Shown piece after piece: positions 54,562 through 64,000 of a DNA stretch of 64,000 nt. The stretch covers positions 1,762,700 to 1,826,699 of the forward strand of contig PTFA01000196.1 in assembly GCA_003342895.1 (NCBI GenBank). Direction: 5' to 3'. Source of the DNA: Casuarius casuarius (taxonomy: Eukaryota > Chordata > Aves > Casuariiformes > Casuariidae). The translations under genes and the position numbers were made by a program. Within the stretch, counting starts at the first letter, position 1; every line of letters starts with the position of its first letter. A model generated the notes under the pieces. The model did not search any database and was not told where the DNA came from. It saw nothing but the letters and a program-made list of their open reading frames with translations.

Positions 54562-56331
54562 TCAGGCAGACAGGTACTTCCAGGTGCTGACGAAGGCCGT
54601 GGGGATGAGGGAATAAGGCACCGTCGTGACGCTGCTCCAGGTCTCGGATGATGGGTCGTAGCAGTCCAGCGTTTTGCAGCGCTGAGCCCCACAGTAGCCC
54701 CCCACCACGTACAGTCTGTTGCCTGACGTAACAGCGCGGCAGCTGATGCGCTTGGCAGTCACGTCCCCAAACTTGGACCACTGGTAGCTGTCGCTGTGGA
54801 AACGGTAAGCGGAGCTAGCGGAGAACTCCGTGTCGCCCCCGATCACGACGATGTGGCTGCCCACCACGGCGGCAGCCGTGTAGCGCCAGGGCTGGGGGCA
54901 GCTGGCAGCCACCGTCCAGCGGTTCTGGCAGGGGTCAAAGCACTGCACCTTGGGCAGCTTCTCCTGGTTGGCGCTGGTGCCACCGAACACAAACAGCTTC
55001 ATCTGGGCTCCCACCACGGCAGCGTTGCTGACGCCCTCTCGGAGAGGGGCCACCAAGGACCACTTGTCCAGCTGCGGGTCGTAGTGTTCGACTTGCTTGA
55101 GAGAGACGGAGGGGGAGGCCGGGAAGGCCCCGCTCACTGCTGTGTGGCCCCCGACCACGTAGAGACAGTGGTCCAGTTCGGCAGAGCCGTGGCCAAACCG
55201 TGCCACCAGCATTGGCGCAGCTTTTGCCCACTCGTCGTGGAGGGTGTCATAAACCCAGACGTCTTTGGAGGCCCCGTTCTCGGAGCCTTTGCCACCCGTG
55301 ATGTACACCTTGCACCCGATCGCGCAGGCGCTGCACTCTTTGCGAGGGCTTGGGATGTCAGCACGAGGAATGATCTCGCTGGTTTTGTGGTCCAGCACAT
55401 AAATCTTGTCGCACATGAACGTCTGGCCCCCGAGCAGCAGCAGGGCCTGGCTGACCTTCCGGGGCCGGGCGCAGCATCCCGTCACCAGCCCGTCNTTCTG
55501 CAGGATCTTCATTTTGCACCGCACCGCATCAGCCACGATCTCCTCCCCCAGCTTGTGGCTGGTCACCAGCTTCTCGCAGGCCACTTGCTTCCGCAGGTAG
55601 GACTCGGGCAGGAGGGCCAGGCGGACAGAGCGCAGCAGCTCCGGCAGATCTTCATGGCGTTGGGGCAAATCGTAGCGGATCCAGCCTATAACAGCTTCAT
55701 AGACCAGGGTCTCATCCTCTACCTCCAGCTCTTCGCTTTCCACCAGCTCGAGCAGCTTGTCCTTGGGCAGCCGGAGGAAGTCTTCGGTCTTGCAGAGGGA
55801 GGTGAAGTTGGCTAGTGCCATGCGCCAGGAGAGCTCCAGCAGCCTTTCGCAGCAGTGGGCATCGGACAGCAGCAGCATGTTGAGGCAGTTGCCAGGGCAG
55901 AGGTTCTTCTCCAGGAAGTCGGCCGAAGCATCCCGAACGTCCTGGAACTGCAACATATCTCCGGCCTCCAGCAAGGACTCGGCGTTCTCCTCGTTAATCA
56001 GCACCCGGGCCGAGTAGGCGTAGTCCAGCAGCAGCTCCAGCACCTCGGGGTGCAGGGAGTCGTGGAAGTTCACCTCGGCGTCCCGGCTCTCCTTCAGGCC
56101 CCCGCTGAACATGGCGTCGAAGTAGCGGCTGCAGGCGGCCAGCACGGCGCGGTGGCAGGGGAAGGCCCGGCTGCCGGCCCGCAGCACCACGTCGGTGAAG
56201 AGGCGCCGCCGGCGCAGCAGGTCCAGCTGCGTGAGGAGGCTGTCGGCGTGGCCCGGCTTGTGGAAGAGCTGGATGTTCATGGAGCCCGAGCTCGAGCGGG
56301 ATTTCCGGTTCTCGTGGCTGCTCACGGACAT
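54562..56331 (-). CDS. ENC3: BTB-BACK-Kelch protein of the ectodermal-neural cortex family (third ENC paralogue)
   Basis: 589 residues in one coding exon, the exact length of ENC1. The start MSVSSHENRKSRSSSGSMN is the family signature. BTB domain (about 28-140; LFTDVVLRAGSRAFPCHRAV), BACK domain (about 145-250; ENLCPGNCLNMLLLSDAHCC), then six Kelch repeats (about 295-580) with the Gly-Gly pairs intact (LLLGGQTFMCDKIYVLD, YITGGKGSENG, YVVGGHTA, FVFGGTSANQ, VIGGDTEFSA, YVVGGYCGAQRCKTLDCYDP), ending SLIPTAFVSTWKYLSA. Such proteins are usually CUL3 ubiquitin-ligase substrate adaptors and actin-associated. The sequence differs from both ENC1 and KLHL25 throughout (for example LTQLDLLRRRRLFTDVV, CCERLLELSWRMALANF), so it is assigned to the third lineage. 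It lies tail-to-tail with ARHGEF18. One N at 55494 hides a residue. Confidence 0.85.
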   Translation of the reverse strand: MSVSSHENRKSRSSSGSMNIQLFHKPGHADSLLTQLDLLRRRRLFTDVVLRAGSRAFPCHRAVLAACSRYFDAMFSGGLKESRDAEVNFHDSLHPEVLELLLDYAYSARVLINEENAESLLEAGDMLQFQDVRDASADFLEKNLCPGNCLNMLLLSDAHCCERLLELSWRMALANFTSLCKTEDFLRLPKDKLLELVESEELEVEDETLVYEAVIGWIRYDLPQRHEDLPELLRSVRLALLPESYLRKQVACEKLVTSHKLGEEIVADAVRCKMKILQXDGLVTGCCARPRKVSQALLLLGGQTFMCDKIYVLDHKTSEIIPRADIPSPRKECSACAIGCKVYITGGKGSENGASKDVWVYDTLHDEWAKAAPMLVARFGHGSAELDHCLYVVGGHTAVSGAFPASPSVSLKQVEHYDPQLDKWSLVAPLREGVSNAAVVGAQMKLFVFGGTSANQEKLPKVQCFDPCQNRWTVAASCPQPWRYTAAAVVGSHIVVIGGDTEFSASSAYRFHSDSYQWSKFGDVTAKRISCRAVTSGNRLYVVGGYCGAQRCKTLDCYDPSSETWSSVTTVPYSLIPTAFVSTWKYLSA

Positions 56332-56850
56332 CGTCGCCGCGCTGCTCTGAAAGGCAAAACCGGGCAGTCGGCGCCGAAGGCTCCGCTCTGACCCCCGGNG
56401 GGGCGGAGCGCTGGAGCCGGACCGGCGGGGGCAGCGGGACGGCGGCTGCGGCCCGGGCGGGGAGCGGACGGTGCTCGGTCCCGGCGGTAAGAGGGGCTGC
56501 GCGGGGCGGGACGCCGNGCGGTCCCGATCAAAGGCGCGGTACCCGCCGGTACCACCGGGCCCCGGTGCTGTCCGCTCCCGGCTGCTGCCTGCGCCGGTCC
56601 CGCGCCTTAGCGGGGGTTGCCCCGAGGGGCCTTGCTCTGGAGGCGGGGGACGGACGGGTGTTGCAGCCCCGGTGCCCGCACCGCCCCGGTGCCGCCGTGC
56701 GCGCACTCACCCACCGCTCGCGCTGCCGCTCTGCCGCCGCGCCCCGCCGCCGCGTGGCCTCCCCGCCGCCGGCCGCGCCCCCCGCGTGACGGAGCCGCGC
56801 CCGAACCAATCAGCGGCCGCGTCGCTCTTTGTGAATGAGATCCCGCGGCC
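56332..56850 (-). other. ENC3: ENC3 5' UTR intron and noncoding first exon
   Basis: On the minus strand a strong acceptor (GGTTTTGCCTTTCAG) ends just before 56346, leaving 15 nt of leader before the ATG. A matching donor (GTGAGT, + strand 56705-56710) closes a noncoding exon that starts about 56711 and extends toward the promoter at 56.8 kb. This is the layout of ENC1, whose whole coding sequence is in one exon after a 5' UTR intron. An open frame continues upstream of the ATG but crosses this intron and is not coding. Confidence 0.7.
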
Positions 56851-57090
56851 GGGCCGTGCGCATGCGCCGCCCCGTAACCCCTTCCTCCGCCTGGCGCCCC
56901 GGGGGGGGGAGGAGCCGCGACAGTGCTGTCGCGACAGCTCGGCGATAGCGCGGCCGGGGCTGCAGGCCGGTCGCCGAACCAGGCAGCTTTTCCCAAGCAG
57001 GAGCACCCCTCNCTTCCGCAGCGGCTGGCGAGGCGCGGCGGATCTGAGGGCAATAAAGCTCGGCTGCAGCTTTGGTCACTGAGTCACTCG
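56780..57090 (-). promoter_or_regulatory. ENC3 CpG-island promoter with CCAAT and NRF1 sites
   Basis: CpG-dense sequence holding CCAAT at 56806-56810 (+ strand; NF-Y type), a perfect palindromic NRF1 site TGCGCATGCGC at 56857-56867, a TGACG half-site near 56787 and an AP-1 site TGAGTCA at 57080-57086. No TATA box. Position just upstream of the noncoding exon supports a broad, housekeeping-type promoter read leftward. Confidence 0.6.
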
Positions 57091-58220
57091 CCGCAAAGGG
57101 CCATAAGGCAGGAGCCACGGTGCCGCCGGCAGCATCGCGGAGCCCTGCGCGGGGAAGCAGCGGCTGCAGCCACACCAAACCGGCCCGGCTCAGCAAAGGT
57201 CTCCTGCGTGGGGCAGGACAGCAGCTCNGCAGGCACCAGGGCTGCAGCAGGAAAGAGAAGCAGCAGGTTCCTGGGAGCAAGTTCAGCCCTCGCAAGAACT
57301 GCGCAGAACAGCCCAGCAAGCCAGCGGCAGCCAGCGCCGCCAGGGCCAGGCTCAGCAGCCAGCAGCAGCCACCTACAGCTGCNTGAACAGTCTGTGTCAC
57401 TTATGGTGCAGTCTTGAAATCAGCAGTTCTGGCCCTACTTAAACTCTCTGTGCTTTACCTGCTGTGATTTAAGAATTCCTTGTTAAGAAAGTGCATAATA
57501 CACTTAAAGCAGTTTACAGTGTGCTCTCTCTACATTAAAGGTATGGTTGAAAGTTTTACCTCTGCATCAGAGGTTTGCCCAGGTTTTTTTAAAAAGGACA
57601 GAACTGGGCCAGACACAACTGTCCCTAAGCAGCAGTACCTAGGTCTTCCGCCTGTCTGGAAGACGAGACCTGCACTGCAACCACAGCGAGACCCAAAGTC
57701 TTTTCCGGATACTACCTGCATGCGCTTGCCCTGCCAATCCNTGACACCAGCTTCTGGGCAAAGTCATTAAGGTGTCCCCTGTGGCAGACTTAGCAGGGNG
57801 AAGGGACAAACAGCCAAGCAGGGAAGCAAGAACATGGCAAAAGATAAAGAATATCAGGGCCTTGCTGTGTTCTTTGGATAGAGGTAGGAGACAGTTTCCC
57901 ATGTCCTTGCCCCCCAAAAAAAGCAACCACCCTGGAAAGGTGCTATGTCCGTTACCAAGTTGCATGGAACACAAGCACAGCTCAGACTAAGCAGAATTGT
58001 TTCAAAAGATGCATCTCCAGGAAAAATCAAAGTAGTCAGGTGCTCTGAATTATCCTGCTAGAAAGAAGTCTGGGTAACAGATGGGCTCTGCCTACCCCCA
58101 GGGCAGGTTTCGCTAACACAGCACAAATGTCTTTTGTTGCCTGGGAACAGTTTGGAACTTTCCACAGCCAGACACAGAGCATGTGTCCGGTTATCAGTAA
58201 CGATCACTCAAGGCCACCTT
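57091..58220. other. Spacer between ENC3 promoter and PEX11G 3' end
   Basis: About 1.1 kb. The left part continues the GC-rich island shore; the rest is unique sequence with only short open frames. No gene, RNA or named repeat recognised. Confidence 0.5.
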
Positions 58221-59048
58221 TGAAACATTTGTCTCATTTATTATTGGCACAGCTTAGAACATGATTGTAAAACTCATCTCTGCATTTGTTTGATTGGTCC
58301 CTTGAAAGGTGATTAATATATTTGCTTCTTTTTAAAAGAAGTCCGTTGGCTCGGCTGGAGCCTAGTGGAAGAGCTCCACCCCGTGGCCTTGCGCTAAGGC
58401 ACATCTGCAGGTTCAGTGCACTTCTGCTTGCTCTGGTTTAACCTAGAAGTCTCAACATCTAATATCTCTCCTTAAATGAGTAATACTGACCGGAAGGAAG
58501 CTTAGCAAGACATTGTTTACAGTTGCTGTTTCTTTTCCACATCACCTCTAAAGAAACCCACCACCCAGCCACCTCCCTCAGTCACCTGCCCCTGGTGGCA
58601 GTCGGGGCATCTGATCTGGGCTCAAAGACCAAATATCTGAGAGAGAGAGATTTCCACGATACAGGTGACCGGCTGGTTTCAGGTGAGGCATCAAGCGCTG
58701 AGCCCAGAGCTTAAGCTCGCAGAACCCATCTCTCAGAAGCTTTGCGTAAGAGAACCATGGCCGTATCTCCATCTAACATGTAACTTCATTTTCCCCTATT
58801 TTATCAATCCTATGAGATTGCTTAATTTTCAGAGGATTCACCCCAAAGACCTTACTGTGATGAAGAGCCATAAGAACTATTTTAACCCTAACCAGTCCTC
58901 TATGGAAAAGGGACACCTTGATCCCAGTCTCAGTTACAGGGTTCATAGAACTACAATCATTGACACCTGGAAAAATTAAAACATACCCTGCGTACACTAT
59001 GTGCACTTCTTCCATGTAAAAAATGGATTCCCGAAGCTTAGTTATGGT
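58221..59048 (-). other. PEX11G: PEX11G 3' UTR (inferred) with poly(A) signal
   Basis: Noncoding sequence after the stop codon on the minus strand, to an AATAAA (TTTATT on the + strand at 58237-58242). Length about 0.8 kb. No coding content in any frame that I can support. Confidence 0.5.
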
Positions 59049-60382
59049 TCATACAGCCCCAGAATTTCCCCCTGCAGATGCCTGGTAGATACCAATCAGG
59101 GAAGANACGGTCCCAAAGAGACCTACTAACCACGGAGGAAACCGTCCAGCCCATAGAAATCCTGGGGGCAGCCAATGGATGGCATTGGAGAGATCTGCCA
59201 AGTTACTAACGATGCTCAAAACTTCAGCCTTCACTTGGGCTCGCATTTCCTTTTGACGTGGAGGCGAAGATTTACTGTTGGAAATAAGAATAATACTATT
59301 AGTGATAGACCACAGTATAATAATCATTAGCAACAGCCCCCATTCTGAGCGAGAAACATTTGGGTTAAAACAGCTCCACAGCAAAGGAGAGAGCTCGTAC
59401 CCCTTGTGCTGCCTCAGCTTCCTTCTCAACTGCAACAGGATTCTCAGGGACCTGAAAACAAGATGACTCAGAGTTATCTCTGCCGTAGCGCNGAGGGGAG
59501 GTTACGCGCTAGTGTCAGTCTCGCCCCGGGGAGGACTGGAAGAACGACCGCCCTTCTGCGGCCGCAGCGGCTCCGCTGTTCTACCCTGATCCCGGTGAGG
59601 CGGCAGCACTTGCCGCCCCGCTGCCCGTTCCCGTTCCCGCCTTACCGCGCGAGGCCCAGCAGCAGGGAGAGGGCCCAGAGCCCCGTGCTCAGAGCCCACC
59701 ACCTGGGCGAGCTGGCGCCAACCACGCCGGCGTCGGCGGCCCACGCCACGTGCTCGCAGGGGTAGTACAGCTGGTCGGCCGCGTTGGCGAGCACCGAGAG
59801 CCAGCGCACCACGGCGTCCTCGTCCTGCGGGGAGACAGACCCGCCATTGCGCTTGGGGCGGGGGGGAACGACCCTTCCCGGCATGCCCCGCGCCGCCGGG
59901 GGGACCTTTCCCGGCGTGCCCCGCGCCGCCGCCGCTGGGGGGACCCTTCCCGGCATGCCCTGCGCTGGCGGGGGGACCCTTCCCGGCGTGCCTCGCGCCG
60001 CCGCCGCTGGGGGGGGGACCCTTCCCGGCATGCCCCGCGCCGCCGCCGCTCACCTTGGGCCCCAGCCCGTAGCCGCGGCTGTAGTGGAGCATGGCGAAGT
60101 CGTCGAAGAGGCGCAGCACGGTGCGGCAGTGGCTCAGCTGGGCCGACACGGCCAGCAGGCTCCCGGGCAGCCCCGCCGGCGCGGCCCGCGCCGCGGCCAG
60201 CGCCCCGCCGGCCAGCTGGCAGCCATAGCCCAGCGCGCGGACCTGGGGAGGCAGAGCGCGGTGAGAGCGCGGCCGCGCCGCGCCCCGCTGCCGCCGCCAC
60301 CGCTGCCGCCACTCACCACCCGGTCGCGGCCGCGGTAGGACTCCAGCACGGCCACCAGGCCGCCGAGCGCATCCGCCGCCAT
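59049..60382 (-). CDS. PEX11G: Peroxisomal membrane protein 11 gamma, five exons
   Basis: Peroxisomal membrane protein of the PEX11 family, which promotes peroxisome elongation and division. Exons on the minus strand: 60317-60382, 60054-60242, 59646-59824, 59401-59451 and 59049-59274. Phases agree and the sum is 711 nt, giving 236 residues (human about 241). The start is MAADALGGLVAVLESYRGRD; then QLSHCRTVLRLFDDFAML; then ADQLYYPCEHVAWAAD; a first membrane segment LSTGLWALSLLLGLA; a basic linker (LRRKLRQHK, PPRQKEMRAQ); SNLADLSNAIHWLPPGFLWA; and a second membrane segment FPPWLVGLFGT. The QLSHCRT, DQLYYPCEH and NAIHWLP blocks are specific to the gamma member. The exon 4 donor (GTACGA) is weak. 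One N at 59106. The exon 1 ATG has G at -3 and +4. Confidence 0.93.
59866..60053. repeat. GC-rich minisatellite filling the end of PEX11G intron 2
   Basis: The core ACCCTTCCCGGCATGCCCCG recurs at 59871, 59904, 59943, 59976 and 60018 (spacing 33, 39, 33, 42), with CGCCGCCGCCGCTGGGG spacers of varying length. It covers most of the 229-bp intron and ends exactly at the exon 2 donor. Most spacings are multiples of three, so the minus-strand frame stays open across it (an AGHAGKGPP-type repeat), though this is intron. Confidence 0.85.
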
Positions 60383-60620
60383 AGCAACGCTTCCGGGGGC
60401 GGGGCCTGGCGCGGGGGCCGCCGGGAGCGCGGAGGACCCGCGCCGTCTCCATGGCGACGGCGGCCTGGGCGGGGCGGCGGAGGGGCTGCGTTTGGGCGGC
60501 GTTTGGCCTGTTCGGGGAGCGTTTGGCACTCTCGGCTGCCAATAAACGCCGTTACTGATCCCGTGTCCTGCTCGGGGCCAGCTGTGCCCATCCTGTGTCG
60601 TTCCAGGGAACGTCTATTTC
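60383..60620 (-). promoter_or_regulatory. PEX11G CpG-island promoter region
   Basis: CpG-dense sequence immediately upstream of the PEX11G ATG (minus strand) with several GC boxes (GGGCGGGG, GGGGCGG near 60470 and 60400) and no TATA box. Likely broad TATA-less promoter. The start of transcription is not resolvable by eye. Confidence 0.5.
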
Positions 60621-62088
60621 GGGAGTGGGATGAGAACAGAGCAGGGTGTGGAGACAGCAGGAATAAACACCGGGAGACCGGACCCGAGGCAGGGCTGACG
60701 GGCCGCTGCGTCAGGGCGGCGGGACCCGTTTGGGTGGGCCGGGGGGCAGGGGGAACGCAGGGAGAGCCAGAGGCGGAAGGCAGAGAGAGGGACCCTCTCA
60801 GGGCGGCCCGTGGGCCGGCGTCTCCCCGGCTTTGTGCCTGGGCCCCGGTGCCGAGGGCCGAGGCCGAAGGTCGGCGAGCAGCAGGGCGGGGAGGCAGCGC
60901 TCCGCAGCTCCTGAGTAGCGGACTGTTTTCCTGGGGCCGAGCCGGGTGTTTCTGCTGGGTTGATAACCCCCGGATTTCCTGAGCGCTGAGCTGGCACCGC
61001 GCGGCACGTAGGCATTTCGGAGAGGGACGAGCGCGGGACGGTTGGCTCCCTGCCGCGGGAGGCTGCGCGAGCAGGGCCGAGCGCCGCCTCGTCACAGCTG
61101 CAGCCCCACGAGCTCTTCTCAGGCCTTTGCTGCAGACCGGCTTGGTGAACCAGCAGCAAAGCGTTGGAGCACCGGTTACCAAGTCCAGCCGCTGCAGTTT
61201 GCGTGTGAGCAGCCGCCGGGCGTGCGAATCCCCTGCGCCTCGCTCTGGGAATTCGCTCTGCCGTCGGTGTCCCGTGTCCCGGGCAGGGGACGGCCTCTGC
61301 TCCACCCGTACCTCCAAGCTGTGTGCTCGAGTCTCGCGGATTCGCGCAGGCACATCCGTGTCTTACCCCGATGCGTTGCAAACACCTGCATTGCGTCATC
61401 GGGTGCGGTAAGAGGGACTGGCCGCTGCCCAAGGCCGGCCTCACGGCTTCTGCGTGACCCCGAGCTGGCGTTGCCGCCGGGCCGCAGCAGAAGCAGCTGC
61501 TGTTCGCTGGGGATGAATGGGGAACATCAGCCCTTGGGTGGTACCAGCCGGCCNGGGAGCTGTTGCTGGGAGGAACCTNTGGTTATTCGCTTTGTTTTTC
61601 GTGTGGACTCGGCCTTCGGTGCAGTTTCAAACACAGAAACAAAAACTGTCTTTTGGAGCAACGGGCTTTGCTTTGGAAACCCCTCTGCAGCGCTTCCAGC
61701 AACGCCCCGGGAAAGCCCGAAGCGGGAGGGCCGAGCACAACCTTCCTCTGATTCCTCCAGCTACGCGAAATCTGCCGGAGTGGCCGGCGGAGCGTGGCAC
61801 CCCACCCTGCCGACGGAGCCGCCGGCACGTCCCCACCGCACGGCCGCTCTTTCTGCGGCTCAGAGATAAGGCGAAGACGCCTTATTTCTCGTGCAGATTA
61901 AAAACACGTCACCGGCCTCCGCGGCCCCCTTCTCGGCACGGCGTCAGCCGCACACGCGCGAGGTCGACGCCGGAGCGTCACTGCAGAGCAGGGCCTCGTC
62001 CCCCCCGGAGGGTCAGGCCTGCGGGCCGGGTTCCCCCGGCGGGGATAAATCGGGGGAGCTCGGCGCAGCCGGGGAGACGCGGGCGGCG
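60621..62088. other. CpG-rich spacer between PEX11G and the arrestin-domain gene
   Basis: About 1.5 kb of GC-rich sequence open in many frames on both strands because of low stop-codon frequency, not because of coding. The right part probably includes the 5' UTR and promoter of the downstream gene; the left part the PEX11G promoter shore. No recognised gene. Confidence 0.45.
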
Positions 62089-62353
62089 ATGCTGCCCCCG
62101 GGGCGGGTGCGCAGCTTGGCGGTGGAGCTGGAGGACGGGCGAGCGCGGGGCGCCTACGGCGGCGGGGAGCTGCTGCGGGGCTGGGTGCGGCTGGAGCTGC
62201 GCGGCGCCCTGCGGCTGCGGGCGCTGGAGGTGTGCGCTCGCGGGCGCGCCGACGTGCACTGGCTGGAGAGCCACAGCGTGGGGCTCAACGCCGTCTACTA
62301 CAGCTACACCGCCTGCCAGACCTTCCTGCACCACTGCTGCCGGCTCCTCCCCG
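62089..62353 (+). CDS. Alpha-arrestin (arrestin domain-containing, ARRDC2/3/4 class), first coding exon, gene continues past the edge
   Basis: 88 codons plus one base, ending at a good donor (CCCCG|GTAAGG). The ATG sits in GGCGATGC. The protein has the N-terminal arrestin beta-sandwich start of alpha-arrestins: VRSLAVELEDGRARGAYGGG, GWVRLELRGALRLRALEVCA and RGRADVHWLESHSVG, aligning with the (K/R)SL..F......Y.SG....G.V.LE......V..L...ARG.A.V.W.ES pattern of ARRDC2, ARRDC3 and ARRDC4. The last 25 residues (YYSYTACQTFLHHCCRLL) diverge from all of these. Alpha-arrestins are PPxY adaptors that bring NEDD4-type ubiquitin ligases to membrane cargo; the PPxY tail is outside the window. ARRDC1, ARRDC5 and TXNIP fit less well. 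Exact orthology not assigned. Confidence 0.75.
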
Positions 62354-64000
62354 GTAAGGCTGGGCGCACGGGGGGGCTCTCCGCGCCGGGGGGGTGGGTT
62401 GAGCCCCCCCGGGCTGCTCGCGTCCCGGCCGGGTGGGAGAGCGTCCTGCCCCTGCCAGCCGGACCGTCGCTCTCGGACACCCTCCTCCCGCCGCCGCGGA
62501 GGGTTTCTCCGCCGCCGGTGTGCGGGAGGCCGCTGCCTTTCCGCCACGGCCGGCGAGCACGAAAGCGTCGCGGCTTTCGTTCTGTTTGTGCTTCCCTGCG
62601 CAAACACAAGTGTCTGCTCTCAAGTGTGGAAAGAGCACTTAGCAGCTCAGCAAATATTTGTTTTCGGTTTCCCAACGCCGGGACCATCTGCCCCGCTGGC
62701 ACGTTGCTCGGATCTGCCGCGGGAGGATGAGTCGCTCGAATTCCTCCCGCGTAGTCGGGGTGAAATGACCCGGAGCCAGGGACAGGGGACATCCCAGCTG
62801 CTCCTCAGCGCGCCACCTCGGTGCATGTCTTCCCTCCTCCCCTCCCTCCCGGTGATGTGATTGCAGTCGTGGCTCCGTGGCGGTTTTCCCCCTCTTCCCC
62901 GCTCCCGGTGGCCTTGTTGCCTGTCCCACCGGGAGCCGCGCGGCGCCCGGGCGCAGGTGGTCGGCGCTGCTGCAGGTCCCGGGGCCGCGGCGCTCGCGTG
63001 GCGGCCGCGCTGGCCGCAGGGCTGAGCGGGGGGGTTTTGCTCCCCGTTCTCGCTGCACGGACGCCTGCGGGGAAGCAGGCACGTGCTCGCAGGCACGCGA
63101 GGCCGTGCGCCGCGCAGAAGCGCCGATCCGCAGCCAAACCCCTTCCGCGGGATCCCGCGGGTCCCCTCCGTCCCGCCGCCGCCACGCGCAGCGCGAGGAC
63201 GGTCCCGACGGCGGCTGGCGAGAGGCCGGTGCAAGGTGCCACGGCCAGCGGGCCCCCCACCGCCCCCTCCCCGGGTGAGCTCGGCCGCACGCGTGGGGCT
63301 TGGAAACACGAGTTTTGTCATGGCAACGAGGCAGCGGAGGAGGGAAGCGGGGCAGGGACGTGAGCCGTCCCCATGGCTCCCCCCAAGCTGGTTCGTCCGC
63401 AGCCCCCGGCCGGGTGCTGAGCGCCGGCGAGTCGAGGGCCGGAGGGAGGACGGGCAGGCGGCGGGGCAGGACCGTTCAGCGTCCGTGGTTTGAGCCCTCG
63501 GGAGCAGGGAGCGAGGACGAGCTGGGGGTCGGTGGGCAAAGGCGGGGGGGCCCCGGAGTCCTCTGCGGGAGGCGGCGCGAGAAAGCCGGAAACACGAGCG
63601 CTTCTCATGCGAGGTCCTGGCTGCGCGGGACCCCGCAGCGCCGCCGGCCGAAGAGCAGAGGCTCCACGAGAAGGAAACATCTAGAGGCCGTTTTCTTTTT
63701 CCGGGAAAGTCACAGCACGGCGGCTAAAAGCCCGTCAGGGCTCTTTTTCTGTTGTCAGGTGGCCGCGGTTGAGCATCGTTTAACCGCCATATGGATGCGG
63801 CACGTACGGATCCGCCGGGGAGCCGACTCGGCGCGCCCTGAGCCGGGTCTCCTGGCCGAGGTGTCCTGGCCGGGGTGTCCTGGATGGGGTGTCCTGGCCG
63901 GGGTGTCCCCTCCTGGGCCGCACAGGGTGTCCCCTCCTGCCTGGAGCCAGGCCGGACTCTAGGTGGGGCTGACGAGTTGGGGACGCTGCTGCCCGGCGCC
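62354..64000 (+). other. Intron 1 of the arrestin-domain gene (runs off the window)
   Basis: CpG-rich, G-run-rich sequence with no second arrestin-fold exon (no motif like the Y-(x)n-YF or F-P-F-x-F-x-LP strands of the fold). The right end carries a short tandem repeat. Long open frames here are composition artefacts. Confidence 0.5.
63846..63945. repeat. Short tandem repeat, about 15-bp unit
   Basis: Imperfect repeats of GGTGTCCTGGCCGGG between 63856 and 63915 (variants GAGGTGTCCTGGCC, GGGGTGTCCTGGAT), with two further GGTGTCCCCTCCTG copies to 63940. Confidence 0.75.

Noticed and set aside
54796..55815. 339-codon open frame antisense to ENC3
   Set aside because: It mirrors the GC-rich third-codon positions of ENC3 and has no family resemblance.
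56332..56706. N-terminal extension of the ENC3 open frame (about 125 residues before MSVSS)
   Set aside because: A strong splice acceptor at 56347-56348 separates it from the coding exon, its composition is pure GC-rich Arg/Pro/Gly, and the family starts at MSVS.
59502..60542. 346-codon minus-strand open frame through PEX11G
   Set aside because: Only the PEX11G exon 2 part is coding; the rest is intron minisatellite and out-of-frame exon sequence.
61517..62860. 447-codon + strand open frame overlapping the arrestin exon
   Set aside because: It reads the arrestin exon in the wrong frame; the correct frame starts at 62089 and ends at a splice donor.

Overview
The window is vertebrate nuclear DNA, most likely from a bird (possibly another sauropsid). 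Genes are split by GT-AG introns, introns are short for a vertebrate, GC-rich CpG-island promoters alternate with AT-rich introns, and degraded CR1-type LINE remnants are present. Scattered single N bases look like ambiguous calls in a draft assembly. There are no bacterial, phage or CRISPR features.

Layout. (1) 1,661-42,888 (+): ARHGEF18 (p114RhoGEF), a LBC-family Rho guanine nucleotide exchange factor. I reconstructed 30 coding exons with phase-consistent splice sites, totalling 4,560 nt (1,519 codons plus stop). Three promoters appear to feed it: a long-form 5' end upstream of an ATG at 1,783; a CpG island at about 14.1-15.1 kb inside the 12.6-kb intron 9, suited to the 1,015-residue short form starting at ATG 26,617; and a compact CCAAT/TATA promoter at about 26.18-26.27 kb driving a first exon whose protein starts with an N-myristoylation-type motif. 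A long 3' UTR runs to about 47.46 kb. (2) About 47.5-52.97 kb: intergenic sequence in which I recognise no gene. (3) 54,562-56,331 (-): a single-coding-exon BTB-BACK-Kelch gene of the ENC family, neither ENC1 nor KLHL25/ENC2, so most likely ENC3. It has a 5' noncoding exon, a CpG promoter and a 3' UTR ending near 52.98 kb. (4) 59,049-60,382 (-): PEX11G, five exons, 236 residues. (5) 62,089-62,353 (+): first exon of an alpha-arrestin (ARRDC2/3/4 class) gene that continues past the right edge.

Gene order is the most informative feature. ARHGEF18(+) converging on an ENC gene(-) repeats AKAP13-KLHL25 (human 15q25) and ARHGEF28-ENC1 (human 5q13). The PEX11 plus alpha-arrestin neighbours repeat PEX11A-ARRDC4 (15q26) and PEX11B-TXNIP (1q21). 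The window therefore looks like a compact fourth member of a whole-genome-duplication paralogon, keeping genes that the human 19p13 copy lacks between and beside ARHGEF18 and PEX11G. The genes do not form an operon. They act separately in RhoA/actin control at junctions, ubiquitin-ligase adaptor function, peroxisome division and receptor/ubiquitin trafficking.
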